The position numbers and the translations under genes were made by a program. A stretch of DNA of 64,000 nucleotides from Cyanophora paradoxa (lineage: Eukaryota; Glaucocystophyceae; Cyanophorales; Cyanophoraceae): the NCBI GenBank assembly GCA_004431415.1, contig QPMI01000023.1:124001-188000 (forward strand), given 5' to 3'. Positions 18,701-29,800 of the stretch are shown in pieces. Position 1 is the stretch's first letter, and each line of letters begins with the position of its first letter. The notes under the pieces are model-generated. The model was not told the DNA's origin and ran no database searches. It saw nothing but the letters and a program-made list of their open reading frames with translations.

Positions 18701-21700
18701 ACCTGCGCTTCAGCTTGTGTATGGAGATTTACTTGGTTGGTCTCAATATTAATCTTTCTGCAGCCGCTCGTTGCGGAAGTTTGCTATCGAGTGCGCATCC
18801 ATTTGCTTGGTTGTATGCATGCTATCCAACTTCATGTCTAAGGACCCTCTTCAGATTATCAATTCTCACGATCGCAATCGATTGCATGGGCGCGCTTACG
18901 ATTGGCTGACCCAGAACGTGGCCAACGGATCGCCAGCCGTCAATGCGGCTACAATCGCATGTGCGCTTCAATACGTTTCCGAGCAACTCTATAGCCTAGT
19001 AGTGCCGCTTCTACTGGATCTTATGCCTCCTCAGATCATTGGCTTCGGAGTGGGCGAAAGCTCAGTGGCTTGCTGCACGTCGATGTGGCCGCGGAAGCTG
19101 CCTACCACGCGGGAGCGTACATCGAGGTGCGTCGAAAAACTTCGTCTGACAACTTGGTCGGCCAAGGTTGTCGATCCGCCGTACTGACGCGCGCTGCAGG
19201 CAGCGGACTTGTGCCAGCGCGCCCTATCCGTCTTCGATGCGGAAAGGCCTTCGCTGCCCGCCGAGGTGCAGGCGATTCAGGACCTGGCCGCCGCCCGCCG
19301 CCTCGCGATTCTCTCGGACTGCCATTTTCGCATGGGCCATTTTGCGGCCGCCTTGAAGGTGCCCTCGCGCCCTGCTTCGGGCTTCTTATTCTTCGTACGA
19401 AGCTTTTCCCAGACTGGGAATCGATTGCTCGGACTGCTCGGCCTTCCGACGGCGGATCAGGCGCCCGTCTTTTGGGGTGTTTTGACTACAATGGCACGGG
19501 TCAGCCGGCGCGGGCCGGTGCGGGGGACCAATTCCCCGAAAGAGACTGGAATTCTCGACGAGTCGTCCAAGCGCGCGATTCTGCTCGAGTTCTTGCCAGT
19601 AATGTTCCATGCGCTGGTTCGAGTTTTGTTCGTGTTCAAGCGGTCGCGGCCGATTGCGCCCACTCGCAGCACAACGACAGCGATCCTCTCGCCGCGCTGT
19701 ACTATTCCGTGAAGCATGCGGAGGTGCCGCGCCTTGCGCGCGTGCTTCAGCCATTTGTTTTCTTACGGTGAAATCTCAGTTGGCAATGGGGAGCTCCAAT
19801 CCATCGCACTTTGTTGAAGGCTGCACGCTCATGTGAGTGATTGTGGATTTGCAGCCACACCCGGCGCTTCTCTCGACGCGAGCCGACTTCCACGTTTCAG
19901 GGGCGCTGTAACATTCTCGACGGGGAAGCACAAGCAGATGGCGCGCTGGTTCGGCGCCGCCGAGGCTGCTCTGGCCAGCGGCGGTGTCTCCCTCCGAGCG
20001 GATGAGATCTTTACTGTGGACAGGGTGTGCCGCGCGCGATTGCGATGCGAAGCCCGCGACTTTCCATGCTTGGTCCGCCCTGAGCACGGGCGCCTCAGAT
20101 GATGGCTTCGTTCTTCAGCGCCGACTTGGCGGACGCGGAGCGCCGCGCCGACGAGGCGGTGCCAAAGGTGCAGCGCCAGCGCCAGCGCTAGCTGCAGTTT
20201 TCCTGTGGCCGGCGCTGGCCGATGACGCGCGTGCGGTCGCCAGTTTCGGCTCGTCGGGAACACAGCAGGACAGATGATCACCATCGTGCTTCAGTCTTCT
20301 TCTGGCCTGCTCTTCCTTCATTTGTCTGAAGCCATCGTTTGCTCGCTGCAGCTCACTGCCGGCCACGCCGCGGCCATGCGAGGGCGCGCCGCGGACGCCG
20401 CGCGCATGTACGCCAAGGTGATCGAGCTGTCCAAGGCCTTCGAATTCGGAGAGTCGCACTACGCGGCAATCGGGTGCGTTCCATTTCGCGGCTGTTCACC
20501 TCGCGACGTGGAGCCGAATCCCGCGGTCCGCTTTCTGTCAGGTTCATGTCGCTGGCCGGGACGATGCTGGAGTTTGGCGGGTCGCTGGACGAGGCCCAGA
20601 ACATGCTGCGGAATGCGAGGGGCCAGTTCAAGGACGAGGAAGGCTTCCGCAGCCGGAAGGTACGCGCGATCCGCACAGAGTCTAGAGCAGCGCAGCCGCA
20701 GTGGCGAACCAAACGTTTTGGGGTTGCAGGGCATCCGCCTTCAGTACCACGCACTCCTCGCCGCGATTCTCGATCGCCAAGGCCGCAGCGCGGTGCGGAG
20801 GTTCCCGCCCCCCTCTCTCACCGCGAGACAGCTAATCCGAAGGATCCGGAGAGCAGGAAGCTAGGCAGGAGGCGGACAACGCCGTTGACGCCATCTTGGA
20901 GCACCGGTATGTGCGCGGCATCGGTCGGGTGCGCCCTTGAGCTTGAACACGAGTTTTTTTTCCGGCGATTATGCGATGGCCCGCACGCGCGTGTGTCCAT
21001 GAAGCGCTGACCTGTGCCCAGGCGGCGCCCGCGGACGGCCTCACGAACCACTGCCTCGTCCTGGTGCGGCCCGCGCCCGCCTCCTGGCCCGTCGCGCGAA
21101 CCCAGCCGGCTGCAAACTTGATGCCGCTCACGCCACTCGGCGCAGCTCGTTCGGCACTACGCACTTTTGGAGCACGCACAGCGATCCAGTCCGCGGATCG
21201 TGGCTGAGACGGCGCCTGTCGGGGCACCCGTCGCCGGCGTCGTGGCGCCGCAGCAGGCGAAGCCGGCCTCCTCCGACACCGAAGACGCTGGTGCCGGCAC
21301 GGCGGGGGCGACGGAAGGGGGCGGCCCCGGGCCCTCTGTGCGGTCCGGCTGGAGCGCACTCCTCGCGGACATCGACTTGATTGCTCTGCGCCGCGACTCG
21401 GCGTGGTCCAACGTCGGCTCGTCGCGAGCCCCCACGTCGACCGTCTCTCCGCTCGCGGCGTCCATGCCGGCGCCGGCGCCTGCGAGCGCGCCGTCGGCGC
21501 TCGATCTCGAGGCGCGCCCAGCGGAGGCTCCTCTCGCGAAGGCGCGACCCGCGTCGGCGCCGGCGCCGTCGTCGGCAGAGCAGCGTCCGGATGCAAGGCG
21601 GCCTCGGGCGCCGCTGGACGCGATACGCGAGTGCGTGGCGGTGCTGGAGACGAGCGCCGGCGGCTTTCCGGTCGTGCGGCCGGTGCTGGCGTGGGCCAAG

Positions 21701-21961
21701 GCGGCCCAGGGCGCCGCGCGGGCCGCCTCGGCCTCGCTGCAGCTCCTCCGCCGCTTCCGCCTCGCCGGCGCTGCAAAGCAGCTGCGCAAGGCCGCCGAGG
21801 GCGCGGCGGCCGCCGGCCTGACGACGTACGAGGCGCTCTGCTGGCACGAGCTCTCCGTCCTCTCCGGCGACCCCCGCGAGCGCGCCGCCGCAGCCGAGCG
21901 GGCTGGCGCCGCGCGCGCCCGCATGCAGCCGCTCGCCACGTCCAGCCGGAGCGCCCGCTGA
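12740..21961 (+). CDS. ADCY10-like: Soluble-type adenylyl cyclase (C1-C2-NTPase-TPR), gene 1
   Basis: Makes cAMP from ATP if active; family members are intracellular, bicarbonate/Ca-responsive and not membrane-bound. ATG at 12,740 opens a helix (RAFVPDLVARNVGQLAA) then C1: VVVVVDISGSVALAHAL, LRFLGDAVLFML (spliced near 13,210) and HCAITAGDYFALKLGG ... VAVVGRSLADLEA (13,510-13,620); both metal-binding Asp are present. C2: VAAKYGAVIRAFF, DDKGFVGLMTFGLFGS (14,702-14,750), VSIGIATGRVFGGLVGDEFR and EYN|VLGDAVNTAARW (spliced 15,009/15,072), with the substrate Lys and the catalytic Asn/Arg pair. An NTPase follows, with P-loop GEPGSG|KSEIARE (spliced 16,010/16,075). A long helical TPR-like region (for example PDTLERLIVSRLEGLPAFVA near 18,300; AADLCQRALSVFDAE near 19,200; RAADAARMYAKVIELSKAFE near 20,400) ends at TGA, 21,959-21,961. 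Exons between 16,400 and 18,200 are the least certain. Introns are mostly 50-100 bp with GTGCG donors. Confidence 0.88.
14874..14911 (+). repeat. (GATCT)n array in cyclase 1 intron
   Basis: Four GATCT units with flanking variants between the exons carrying AFAEEV and QDLGAVSIGIA, ending 15 bp before the acceptor. Confidence 0.9.
17876..17957 (+). repeat. Poly-C / (ACCC)n tract in cyclase 1 intron
   Basis: A long C run followed by irregular CCCA/CCCAC units, between two tentative exons of the cyclase helical region. On the minus strand it would be G-quadruplex-forming. Confidence 0.8.
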
Positions 21962-22894
21962 TATTCGCGATTCAGAAATTCGTCATGGGCTTTGCCCACC
22001 TCGATTCCCCCATCGGGGGCTTCGCCCAGCTCGATGATCATGATTGCATTCGCATCGAATTATCGATATCCTTTTTAGATGTTTCTTCGCTAGATTATAA
22101 CTAAATAGTCTAAGGCACATGTACACTACTATGCCGCTGAGAAGTCACGGGCCTCTCTCCTTTTAAACGCCCACTCGATTTTCCCAGCTCGCGATCGGGC
22201 TTCGCCAAGCTCGATGATCGCCTTCAATAATCGATATATGTCCTTTTTATTGCCGCTGCCCTCGTTCATGGGCTTCTAGTTCCGGCGCTGGACTCTTTCA
22301 AACGTGATCATAAACGTAGTTGCACATCAACAAGTATGAATAGTTTCATAAAGTGTAGTTGTAGATACATATATATTGCACCTCAACTAATATAAACTAC
22401 TCATTGTGAACAATACTTGCACGCGATATCCGCGATATATCCGCAGTCTCGAATTCGAATCCCACGATCGTGAGGCGGTACCCGCCGGCCTGTGACAAGC
22501 AAGTGTCCCATGCCGTCATGCATATGATCAGGACCTTCAAATTTTGCGCTTTTTTCGGCTTTAAAATTTAGAACCTCCAGTGCCTCCTTACTACTAGATC
22601 TTCGACTCGCCCCCGCCCCCTGCTCGTCTCAGGATGTGCAAGGTGGGGTCTAAATAAACGAAGCCGGCATCTGCAGGCTCAGCGGCTGCAGCTAGCGCTC
22701 GCTAGGCGAGTTCAGAACTGGGGGGGGGGGGGGGTCGGGGGGGGGGGGGGGGGGTTCGTGTCGGAACTGAATTCGAAATTTCAAGTTGCCGGAGAAATAT
22801 ATGCGCAGCACTTCGAAAAATTCCGAGATTAATGCATATGGACGCCGCAATTGCGATCTGGCGAAATTAATTACATAACTCGCATCGCGTGCAG
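21962..22894. other. Intergenic region with imperfect repeat pair, AT-rich patch and G runs
   Basis: Two related segments, about 22,003-22,082 and 22,190-22,256, share a variant of ATCGGGCTTCGCCAAGCTCG, then GATGATC, ATCGATAT and TCCTTTTTA. An AT-rich patch (22,300-22,440) follows, with repeated GTAGTTG and CACCTCAACTAATATAAAC-like words. At 22,720-22,754 are two G runs of at least 15 (minus-strand C). No gene recognised. The right end should hold upstream exon or promoter of the EF-hand-like gene. Confidence 0.6.
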
Positions 22895-23376
22895 CACGAA
22901 GCTCTCGATGCTTCTGGACAGCACCAACAATGCCTACAACTACACCTTCTCCGGCACCGAGGAGCTGTGGAGCCAGCTCTTCCAGGACAAGGGCGAGGTC
23001 ACCGCCGCCGAGGTCCAGAGCGCCAGCTCTTCCGGCGTCTCGAACGGCATGGAAAAGTACGACGCCCTAGGCGACCAGGACGGGAACCTGGACAAGGCCG
23101 AGTTCCTGCTCTGCCGCGATCCGATCGAAGTCCCCATCGAGTCGGAGGTGCTGCCGCTCTCGGACACGACTACTGCTCCAAGCACACCCACGGTTCGCGG
23201 ATACTATCGCCCGTTATAATTCATCCGCGCCCGAGTTGACGTTCGCGCTGTCGACCGCCCCCCAGGAGGACTTCTCGTACAAGATTGCGGAGGCGGATGT
23301 CGAGTTTGCCGAGGACGCTGCGGCCGAGGAGGCCGCCGCCGCGGCGGCGGAGCTCGCCTTCGCCGACGACCAGTGA
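22895..23376 (+). CDS. Small EF-hand-like protein
   Basis: An exon follows an acceptor (ATCGCGTGCAG, ending 22,894); the first in-frame ATG is at 22,908. It reads LLDSTNNAYNYTFSGTEELW ... SQLFQDKGEVTAAEVQSA ... SNGMEKYDALGDQDGNLDKA and EFLLC. The last part matches an EF-hand (DQDGNLDKAEF), but loop position 1 is Leu, not Asp, so calcium binding may be weak or lost. A likely intron from GAG|GTGCTG (near 23,148) to CCCCAG (23,265) keeps phase and joins to EDFSYKIAEADVEFAED and a Glu/Ala-rich tail ending FADDQ, TGA at 23,374-23,376. Without it the frame stops at 23,219. The N-terminus is probably in an upstream exon that I cannot place. Function unknown beyond calcium-sensor resemblance. Confidence 0.55.
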
Positions 23377-23830
23377 TCATTAGGCCTCGAGCTGCGCATC
23401 CGGGCAGAGATGATCATGAGCCTCGGAGCGTTGTGTGCCGAGAAACTGCTGTCATTGATTTCTCGTGATTTTGTTGCTTTGTGAATAATATCGATATCGA
23501 TCACAACACCTCGAGCTCCTAGGGTATATGTACATAGTACCAGCCAGTGGGGGATTCGCGGGGGCTGATCATGAGGCGGATCCGGAGGTGAGGGGGCCAG
23601 CCAGGCAGGTCTCGGTAGTCGGGGGCCTGGCCGGACGAGGCAGACATGCGTACGGTTGCAGCTTCTCACGATCATGCATACGCTTAAACAATGAAAGCGC
23701 GAATTTAAAGCCCGTGCACGGGGCCATCGTTTGCGCATGCGGATCTTCAGCTTCTGCAACATTCAATTTGCAACGCTGTCAATATATTCGACAAAAGCAG
23801 AGGGCGCGACAGGGGTCAATATCTCTAGAT
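23377..23830. other. Intergenic region between two convergent 3' ends
   Basis: It separates the EF-hand-like gene (plus) from the ZNFX1-like gene (minus). Less GC-rich than the genes, with ATCGATATCGAT and TCTAGATCTAGA palindromes (23,490 and 23,822). No gene seen; expected to hold both 3' untranslated regions. Confidence 0.55.
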
Positions 23831-26800
23831 CTAGACGCGGCCGCGGCCCAGCATGGTGCTCCAGGCCGGCCGCTCCGACCCGTCCATGCTCCCCGCGAAC
23901 GCGTTGTCCTCGAGGATGCGGTGGCCCGAGCCGCCCACCCGCGCCCCGCAGTCGATGCACGTTGAGACCTGCCCCGCGGCCGGACTGGTCAGCCTCGCGA
24001 TTGATATCAACCACTTGCGCATGCTGCAAGATTCCTTTTACTTTATTTTGAGCGGAGGTATAATCACCTGCATTGCACCGCCGCACTCTCCAATGAAGTA
24101 TGGGTGTCCGTTCCTACGTTCAGGGTCCGGATTTCGATGAGCTACACATTGGGCGCAATTTCCTTTATTAGATTAGAAGTCACGAGCGCACGGGCACGTG
24201 AACCAGCGACCCCCGGCAAACGAGGCGCTGACCTCCACGCGCATTGCCTCCACAACCTGAAGAAATTATATGGAACGACGGAGACAAGTACAGTGAAACT
24301 GAAAAGTTAATCTCACTTCGGCACGGGCCCGCTGAAGGGCGACTTGCGCGATTTTGCGCTTCACATTCTCAATGTGGACCAGCAGCGGCTTGATCACGTT
24401 TCCGTACCTGCAATATTAATAGAATGTTCAACAACATCGTCTTGCATTGATTGCATAATAAGCATTCTGGCGCGTACCGCAGGGCGCGGCGGACGGGCTT
24501 GCGGCATGTGGGGCAGTCCTTGAGCCTGACGCTGACGTGCCCGTCGCTCGTGGCCGTGTCCCGCCGAAACATGTACTCGTCCAGCGCGTCCAGGGCAAAT
24601 CTGATCGTAATTAATATTTTAGGATACGTTGATTCCGTATTGATAATCGTGATCATATACATGAGCTCTAGATCTAGTTGACGTTGGAAGGAAAAGCACT
24701 CACACGTGCCCGCACTCGAGGCGGTAAATGAGATCCCCGCGCTCCATCTCGCCAATCGTCATCTGCAAGGCAGTTAACGTTAAAGCTTTTGGATCCGGAA
24801 CTCAAATTCGTGAAAAGGCACCAGAGTGATCGAGTCCGTGTGGCCGGGTTCGCAGGTCGGGCAGGGCGGGCACGGCTCCCCGCAGACCCCGCGGCACTGG
24901 AGCGAATAATATTAATGGGTAAGATACAGTTCAAAACTGGAATCAAAGTCGAACCTTGTGGCGGCACGACAGGCGCTTCTGGCATCGCTTGTTGCAGACC
25001 GGGCGGTCACAAAGCTCGTAGCACAACTTAGAGCACGAGTGGTGGCTGCGTACGCGCTCAAATAATTTAACCATTGAATTAAACCAAAGCACGAAAGCGC
25101 GTGCGCTTTATCTGGGCCCAGACTCATGTGCATACCTGCATTTCCAGCGGCACGGCTCGCGGCATGGCAGACAAAGCTCGCCGCACTTGTTTCGGCACCG
25201 CTGACGGTGCACACACCCGTTCTCGCACGGCTCTTGGTACGCCGTCGTGCAGGCTTCACTGCAGCGACCCTTGCAATTGTGGCCGCACAAGAGCGCCTTC
25301 TTGCAGCCCTGCGTGCAGGCGAGGTGCTCCGCGTTTCCGTGGCACGATCCGCTGCATCCGAGCAATTGCAACATGATCAGCTGCAATTTCGAGGTGATTC
25401 AAAATTGAACACGACAGATTTAGAGTCCTCTACCAGGTGCCCGGGCACGGGTGCCCGCAGCCGAGCGTCGCGTCGCACTTGGCCGCGCACGCCGCGTCGG
25501 AGGAGCACGGGGCTTCCTTCGCGTGCGCGGGGATGCCGCACGCGAACGTCTTCAGAACCGAAACGCGGCAAGGCCTTCCGCAGCAAAAGAAAAGCAGTTA
25601 GCAAGCAAAACCGCTTGTACATTATTAATTATATCTAATATTTATTCTTCAAAGCTTCAATTCGTACCCACAGGGGCGTTTTCCGCAGGACTCGGTGCAC
25701 TGGTGATTGCAGCCCAGGTGCACTTTCTCGCACTTGGATGTGCAGAAGGCGATCGCAGGATTCTGTCGAGCCACATATGGATGAGTCATATTAGTTTCAA
25801 GCTCTAGCAAAATCTAGATCTCGCCTTTGCGCATTCGAGAAGCATCGTGTGGCCGCAGCCGCCGAGGGGCTTCTCGACCAGCATTCCGCAGGGAGGGCAC
25901 GGCCGGCCGTGGTGGCATGGCCGCGCGCACTGGTGATCGCACTCCTCGTACGACTCTTTGCACGTCTTGCGGCAGCGGCGACCTGTGCGTATATATGCGA
26001 AGGTCGATTAAACCAAATAAGCACGAGGTCGGGCGCACCGTCGTGGGAGTCGGGGTGGCAAAGCTCGTCACAGACGTGCCCGCAGGCGAGCTGCTCGCCG
26101 CACGGGAGCGTGCAGCCGCCGTGCCGGACCGCAGCAAAATCCCACGGCGACGAGACGAGCCGCTTCTGCTCGGGGTGCTTCTGGCAGACGAGCTCGAGCT
26201 GGCGGCCGATGGAGGCGCGCCCGCCCGCCTCGGCCTCGAAATCCCCATCCCGCGCGGCCTCGACGATGCCGGACCAGATCGGGCTCTGCTCCGCAAGGAA
26301 GCCGAAGTTGCCGAAGACGAACAGGCCCTTGCGGGCGCGGCTGAGGGACACGATGATGCGGTTGCGGATTCCGATGAAGCCGACGCGCTTCATCTCGTTG
26401 CTCCGCACGAGGGACAGGATCACGATGGTGTTCTCGTCGCCCTGAGAATCGATACTCGCGATGAATAATTATAATGTTATCGTTTCAATAAAATAGACCT
26501 GATAGTCGTCGACGGTGACGACTCGCACGTCTCCGAGATCCATTTGTTGGGCGAGGTGCCGAATGCGCCGGAATTGCGCGAGGTATGGGGTAAGCAATGT
26601 AATTTCGGTCGCCTGGTAGCCCTAGCGTGGATTTGGATGAATATCAGATTTGCAATGCCGATCTCGGTGATCTTAATTACAAGAAGAAGCTTGCCTGTTT
26701 AATGAGGTAGTCGGCCAGCCGGACTGCCATCTGCGCCTCATGTTCGTTGACCTTGGCGGACTTCGCGTCCGCGCCCCGGCGGGCGTTCGGCGACTGCGCG

Positions 26801-29800
26801 GCCTCCAGGCTGCTGTGGTCGATGAGGAAGAGGCTCGCCGCCGTCCCGCGGACGGGCTCGTGCCGCAGAACGCGCGGGTGGTCCTCAAGCTCGGGGTAGA
26901 AGCGCCGCGAGATTTCCGCGATTTCGGGGCGCATGCGGGCCTGCGAAACCTGTGAGGGAGAGCCAAACTCGACAACCAGAGCCGATGCATATGCGTTGTC
27001 AATCACCTGGCGGCGAAGCGTCGCCTTGGGGATACGAAGCTGAAGGAGGCGCTCGAACATCGAAATGTGGAATTTGTAATTCTTCTCGAGCTCAAAGCAG
27101 TTCACAGATGGCCGCAGCTGCTCGTGGTCCCTGCGAAGGATGTAATCATTAATTTTTTAGCGGGCGTTAAATGCATGCACAGGCCTAGGCCCAAGCTGGA
27201 CCGCACCCAATCATGATGACGTGCTGGACCGAGGGCGAGATGCACGAGAGGACCTGCGCCTCCAAAAGCTCCGCGGCCTCCTCGATCACGAGCTGCGCTC
27301 ATAAATATTGAGAACGACTGTCAGTCAACATTCAACGTCGACGAACCACGCTGGGGCGAAGCCGGACGATGAGGTCTCGATGCATCGCGGCCGCCGTGCT
27401 CGTCATCGCGACGAGCGGGCACGACCGGAGGACGCGCAGCTTCTGGTCGCTCTGCATCTGCTGGATCCGCGACGCGACTGCCTCGTACTCGTCCATTGCG
27501 TCCGCGAGCCGATCCTCTGCCTGCGTCAGGAGCAGGGAAGCAACCTGCGTGCGCGCGCAAATTTTTAAAATTAGCAAAACCCGAAACGGAGTCAATGAAT
27601 GACAGAGACCGACGCGCCGAGGAGACGATGCGCCTGCGGGACTCGAGCGGCATGTCCCAAAGCGACTCAATGTGCTCTTCGCCGGCGAGGGCAAGCCGGA
27701 TGTTGTCGACGGCGTCCTCCTGTTCATACAGCATCTCGTCAATGTATTCGGAGCGGACGAACTCGGCGGACGCGCTCGGGGCAGCTGCAGCGCGGCGGTG
27801 CGGGATGCGCAGCTGCTCGCCGTCCATGTGCCGCTCGTCGTCGACACGCGCGAGGTGGTCGTCGAGCTCGCGGGGCCGATCGTTTTCAGAACGCGGCCCC
27901 TCAAGCTCGCCGTCAGCTGCCGTTGCGACGTCGACTGCAGCTGCAGCAATTGCAAGCGGCGTTGCCTCGTGATCATCGCGGCTATCTGCATCGACGTCGA
28001 CGTCGGCGTTGCTTGAGCTCAGATCTAGAGCCCGAGATCCTGCTGGCCCAGGGTCGTTGGCCGTGCGCGTCAGCTGCTCGCCGTCAGCTGCAGCTGCCGT
28101 TGCGACGCGTACGTCGACTACAGGTGCAAGAAGCGGCTGAACGGCATCATTGCTGTTGCTCAGATCTAGAGCCCGAGAGCCTCCAGTTCCGGATCCGGTA
28201 TCTGCTGGCCCAGAGTCGTAGGCTGTGCGCGTAGATCTAGAGCTGCCAACGTCGACGCCGGGGCCGGTACTAGTACTGGTGCCGGCGTCAACAACCTGCC
28301 AGTCGGCACGGTTGGCGTGACGGTGGTACTCGTCGTACAGCGAGAGGACCCGCGCGTTGCGCTCGCTCTCCCTCTGCGCCTCGATCTCTGCAGACGACGT
28401 CGACGAGCCAGTGTCGTCGTCGGCCTCGAGCTCCTCGGCGCCGTCTTCGAATTCTCCGCCAGGCTCTGCATGCACGAGGATGACGGTCAGCTGCAGTAAA
28501 TTAAATAGGATGACGCTTATATAATGAACATGGTACTCTTATAATGAACACGGAAAGTTTAGGAAAATCCACAATTGCAAACCGTCCGCAGGCACAGCAA
28601 GGGCGTCGAACGGGTTCTGCAGCGCGACGGGTGCATGTCGCTGCCTTGCGTTGAGCGCTTCCTCCCGCCGGCGTTCTAGCTCGTTATGCGCGGCCCTGAC
28701 CGCCTCCTCCTCTGTTCCACGAGCCCAGATGTAACATGCCTGCACCAACGAGGTTGGGCGGATCTGCTCATATTCCGCAGGCATTGCGGGGATCTGCAAG
28801 CACGGGCCATCAACGTTAACAAATCCGAAACGGTCAAATTTAATTCAACTCTGCTCACGCGGGCGAGGTCCTCGCGCTGCGACTCGGAGAGTATGTGGAG
28901 GAGCATTTGCGCGTGCGAATGCGAGATTTGCCAGCCGGCGTCGGCAGCATTCGCGATCGCGCGCCGGCCGCGCAGGGTCTCCGCGAGATGCGCGACGCGC
29001 TCCGCGATGGCCTCGAGCCTCTCCATAGATACGGCCCTTATGATGATAATGAAGATCAGAAGCCTTAATAATAATATGCATATGAATATGGAGCACAGCA
29101 GCTGAACGGCCGCACCAGTCGATGCGCTCCACATTTGTGCGAACGGTGCGGCTGGCTGACTGAAGGGCGGAGAGCATGCGTTCCTAGAATAATCTCAGTC
29201 AGCGGTCCGAATGCTTTGAGATAACGGCTGCCTCGTCACCAACCTTTAGGCGAAGGTCGTCCGTGCGACTGCGGCCTCCCACGCGAACCAGCTCCGGAAT
29301 ATGCGGAAGCAGATCCGACGCAAATTCTGTTCGAATGAAGAAGTTTAATGCCATTCGCGATCGGTTTTAATGAGCGGTGTTGAATGAAATCCTGCGAAAT
29401 TAAATCGGCTGGGCCCGCGGGCACCGTCAAGGGCGTGATTGGTGTAGCAAATGACGAGGATCGGGCCCGGTCCTCGGGTTGAATCCAGGCGCTGCTTCTC
29501 CAGCACACTGTTGAGAATCTGCACGAGCTTGACCCCGACGAAGGACTTTCCAGTGCCAGGAGGCCCTGAAACAAAGCGCGTTTCAGCCGCTAAAATTGTA
29601 GGGCGCGAAGTGCTTGCAATTGGCGGACCTTGTACAACAGCGACCTTGTGCGTGAGCATGTGGCGAATGGCGGCAAGCTGACTCGCGTCCGGTATCGGAG
29701 TGAGCGCCTCGGGTGAGCGCCTCGGGATCGGGATCGGCGGCGGGATCGTCGGTGTTGGCGAGCTCGTGCACGTGCGGCCAGCGCCCAACGAGGGGACCCT

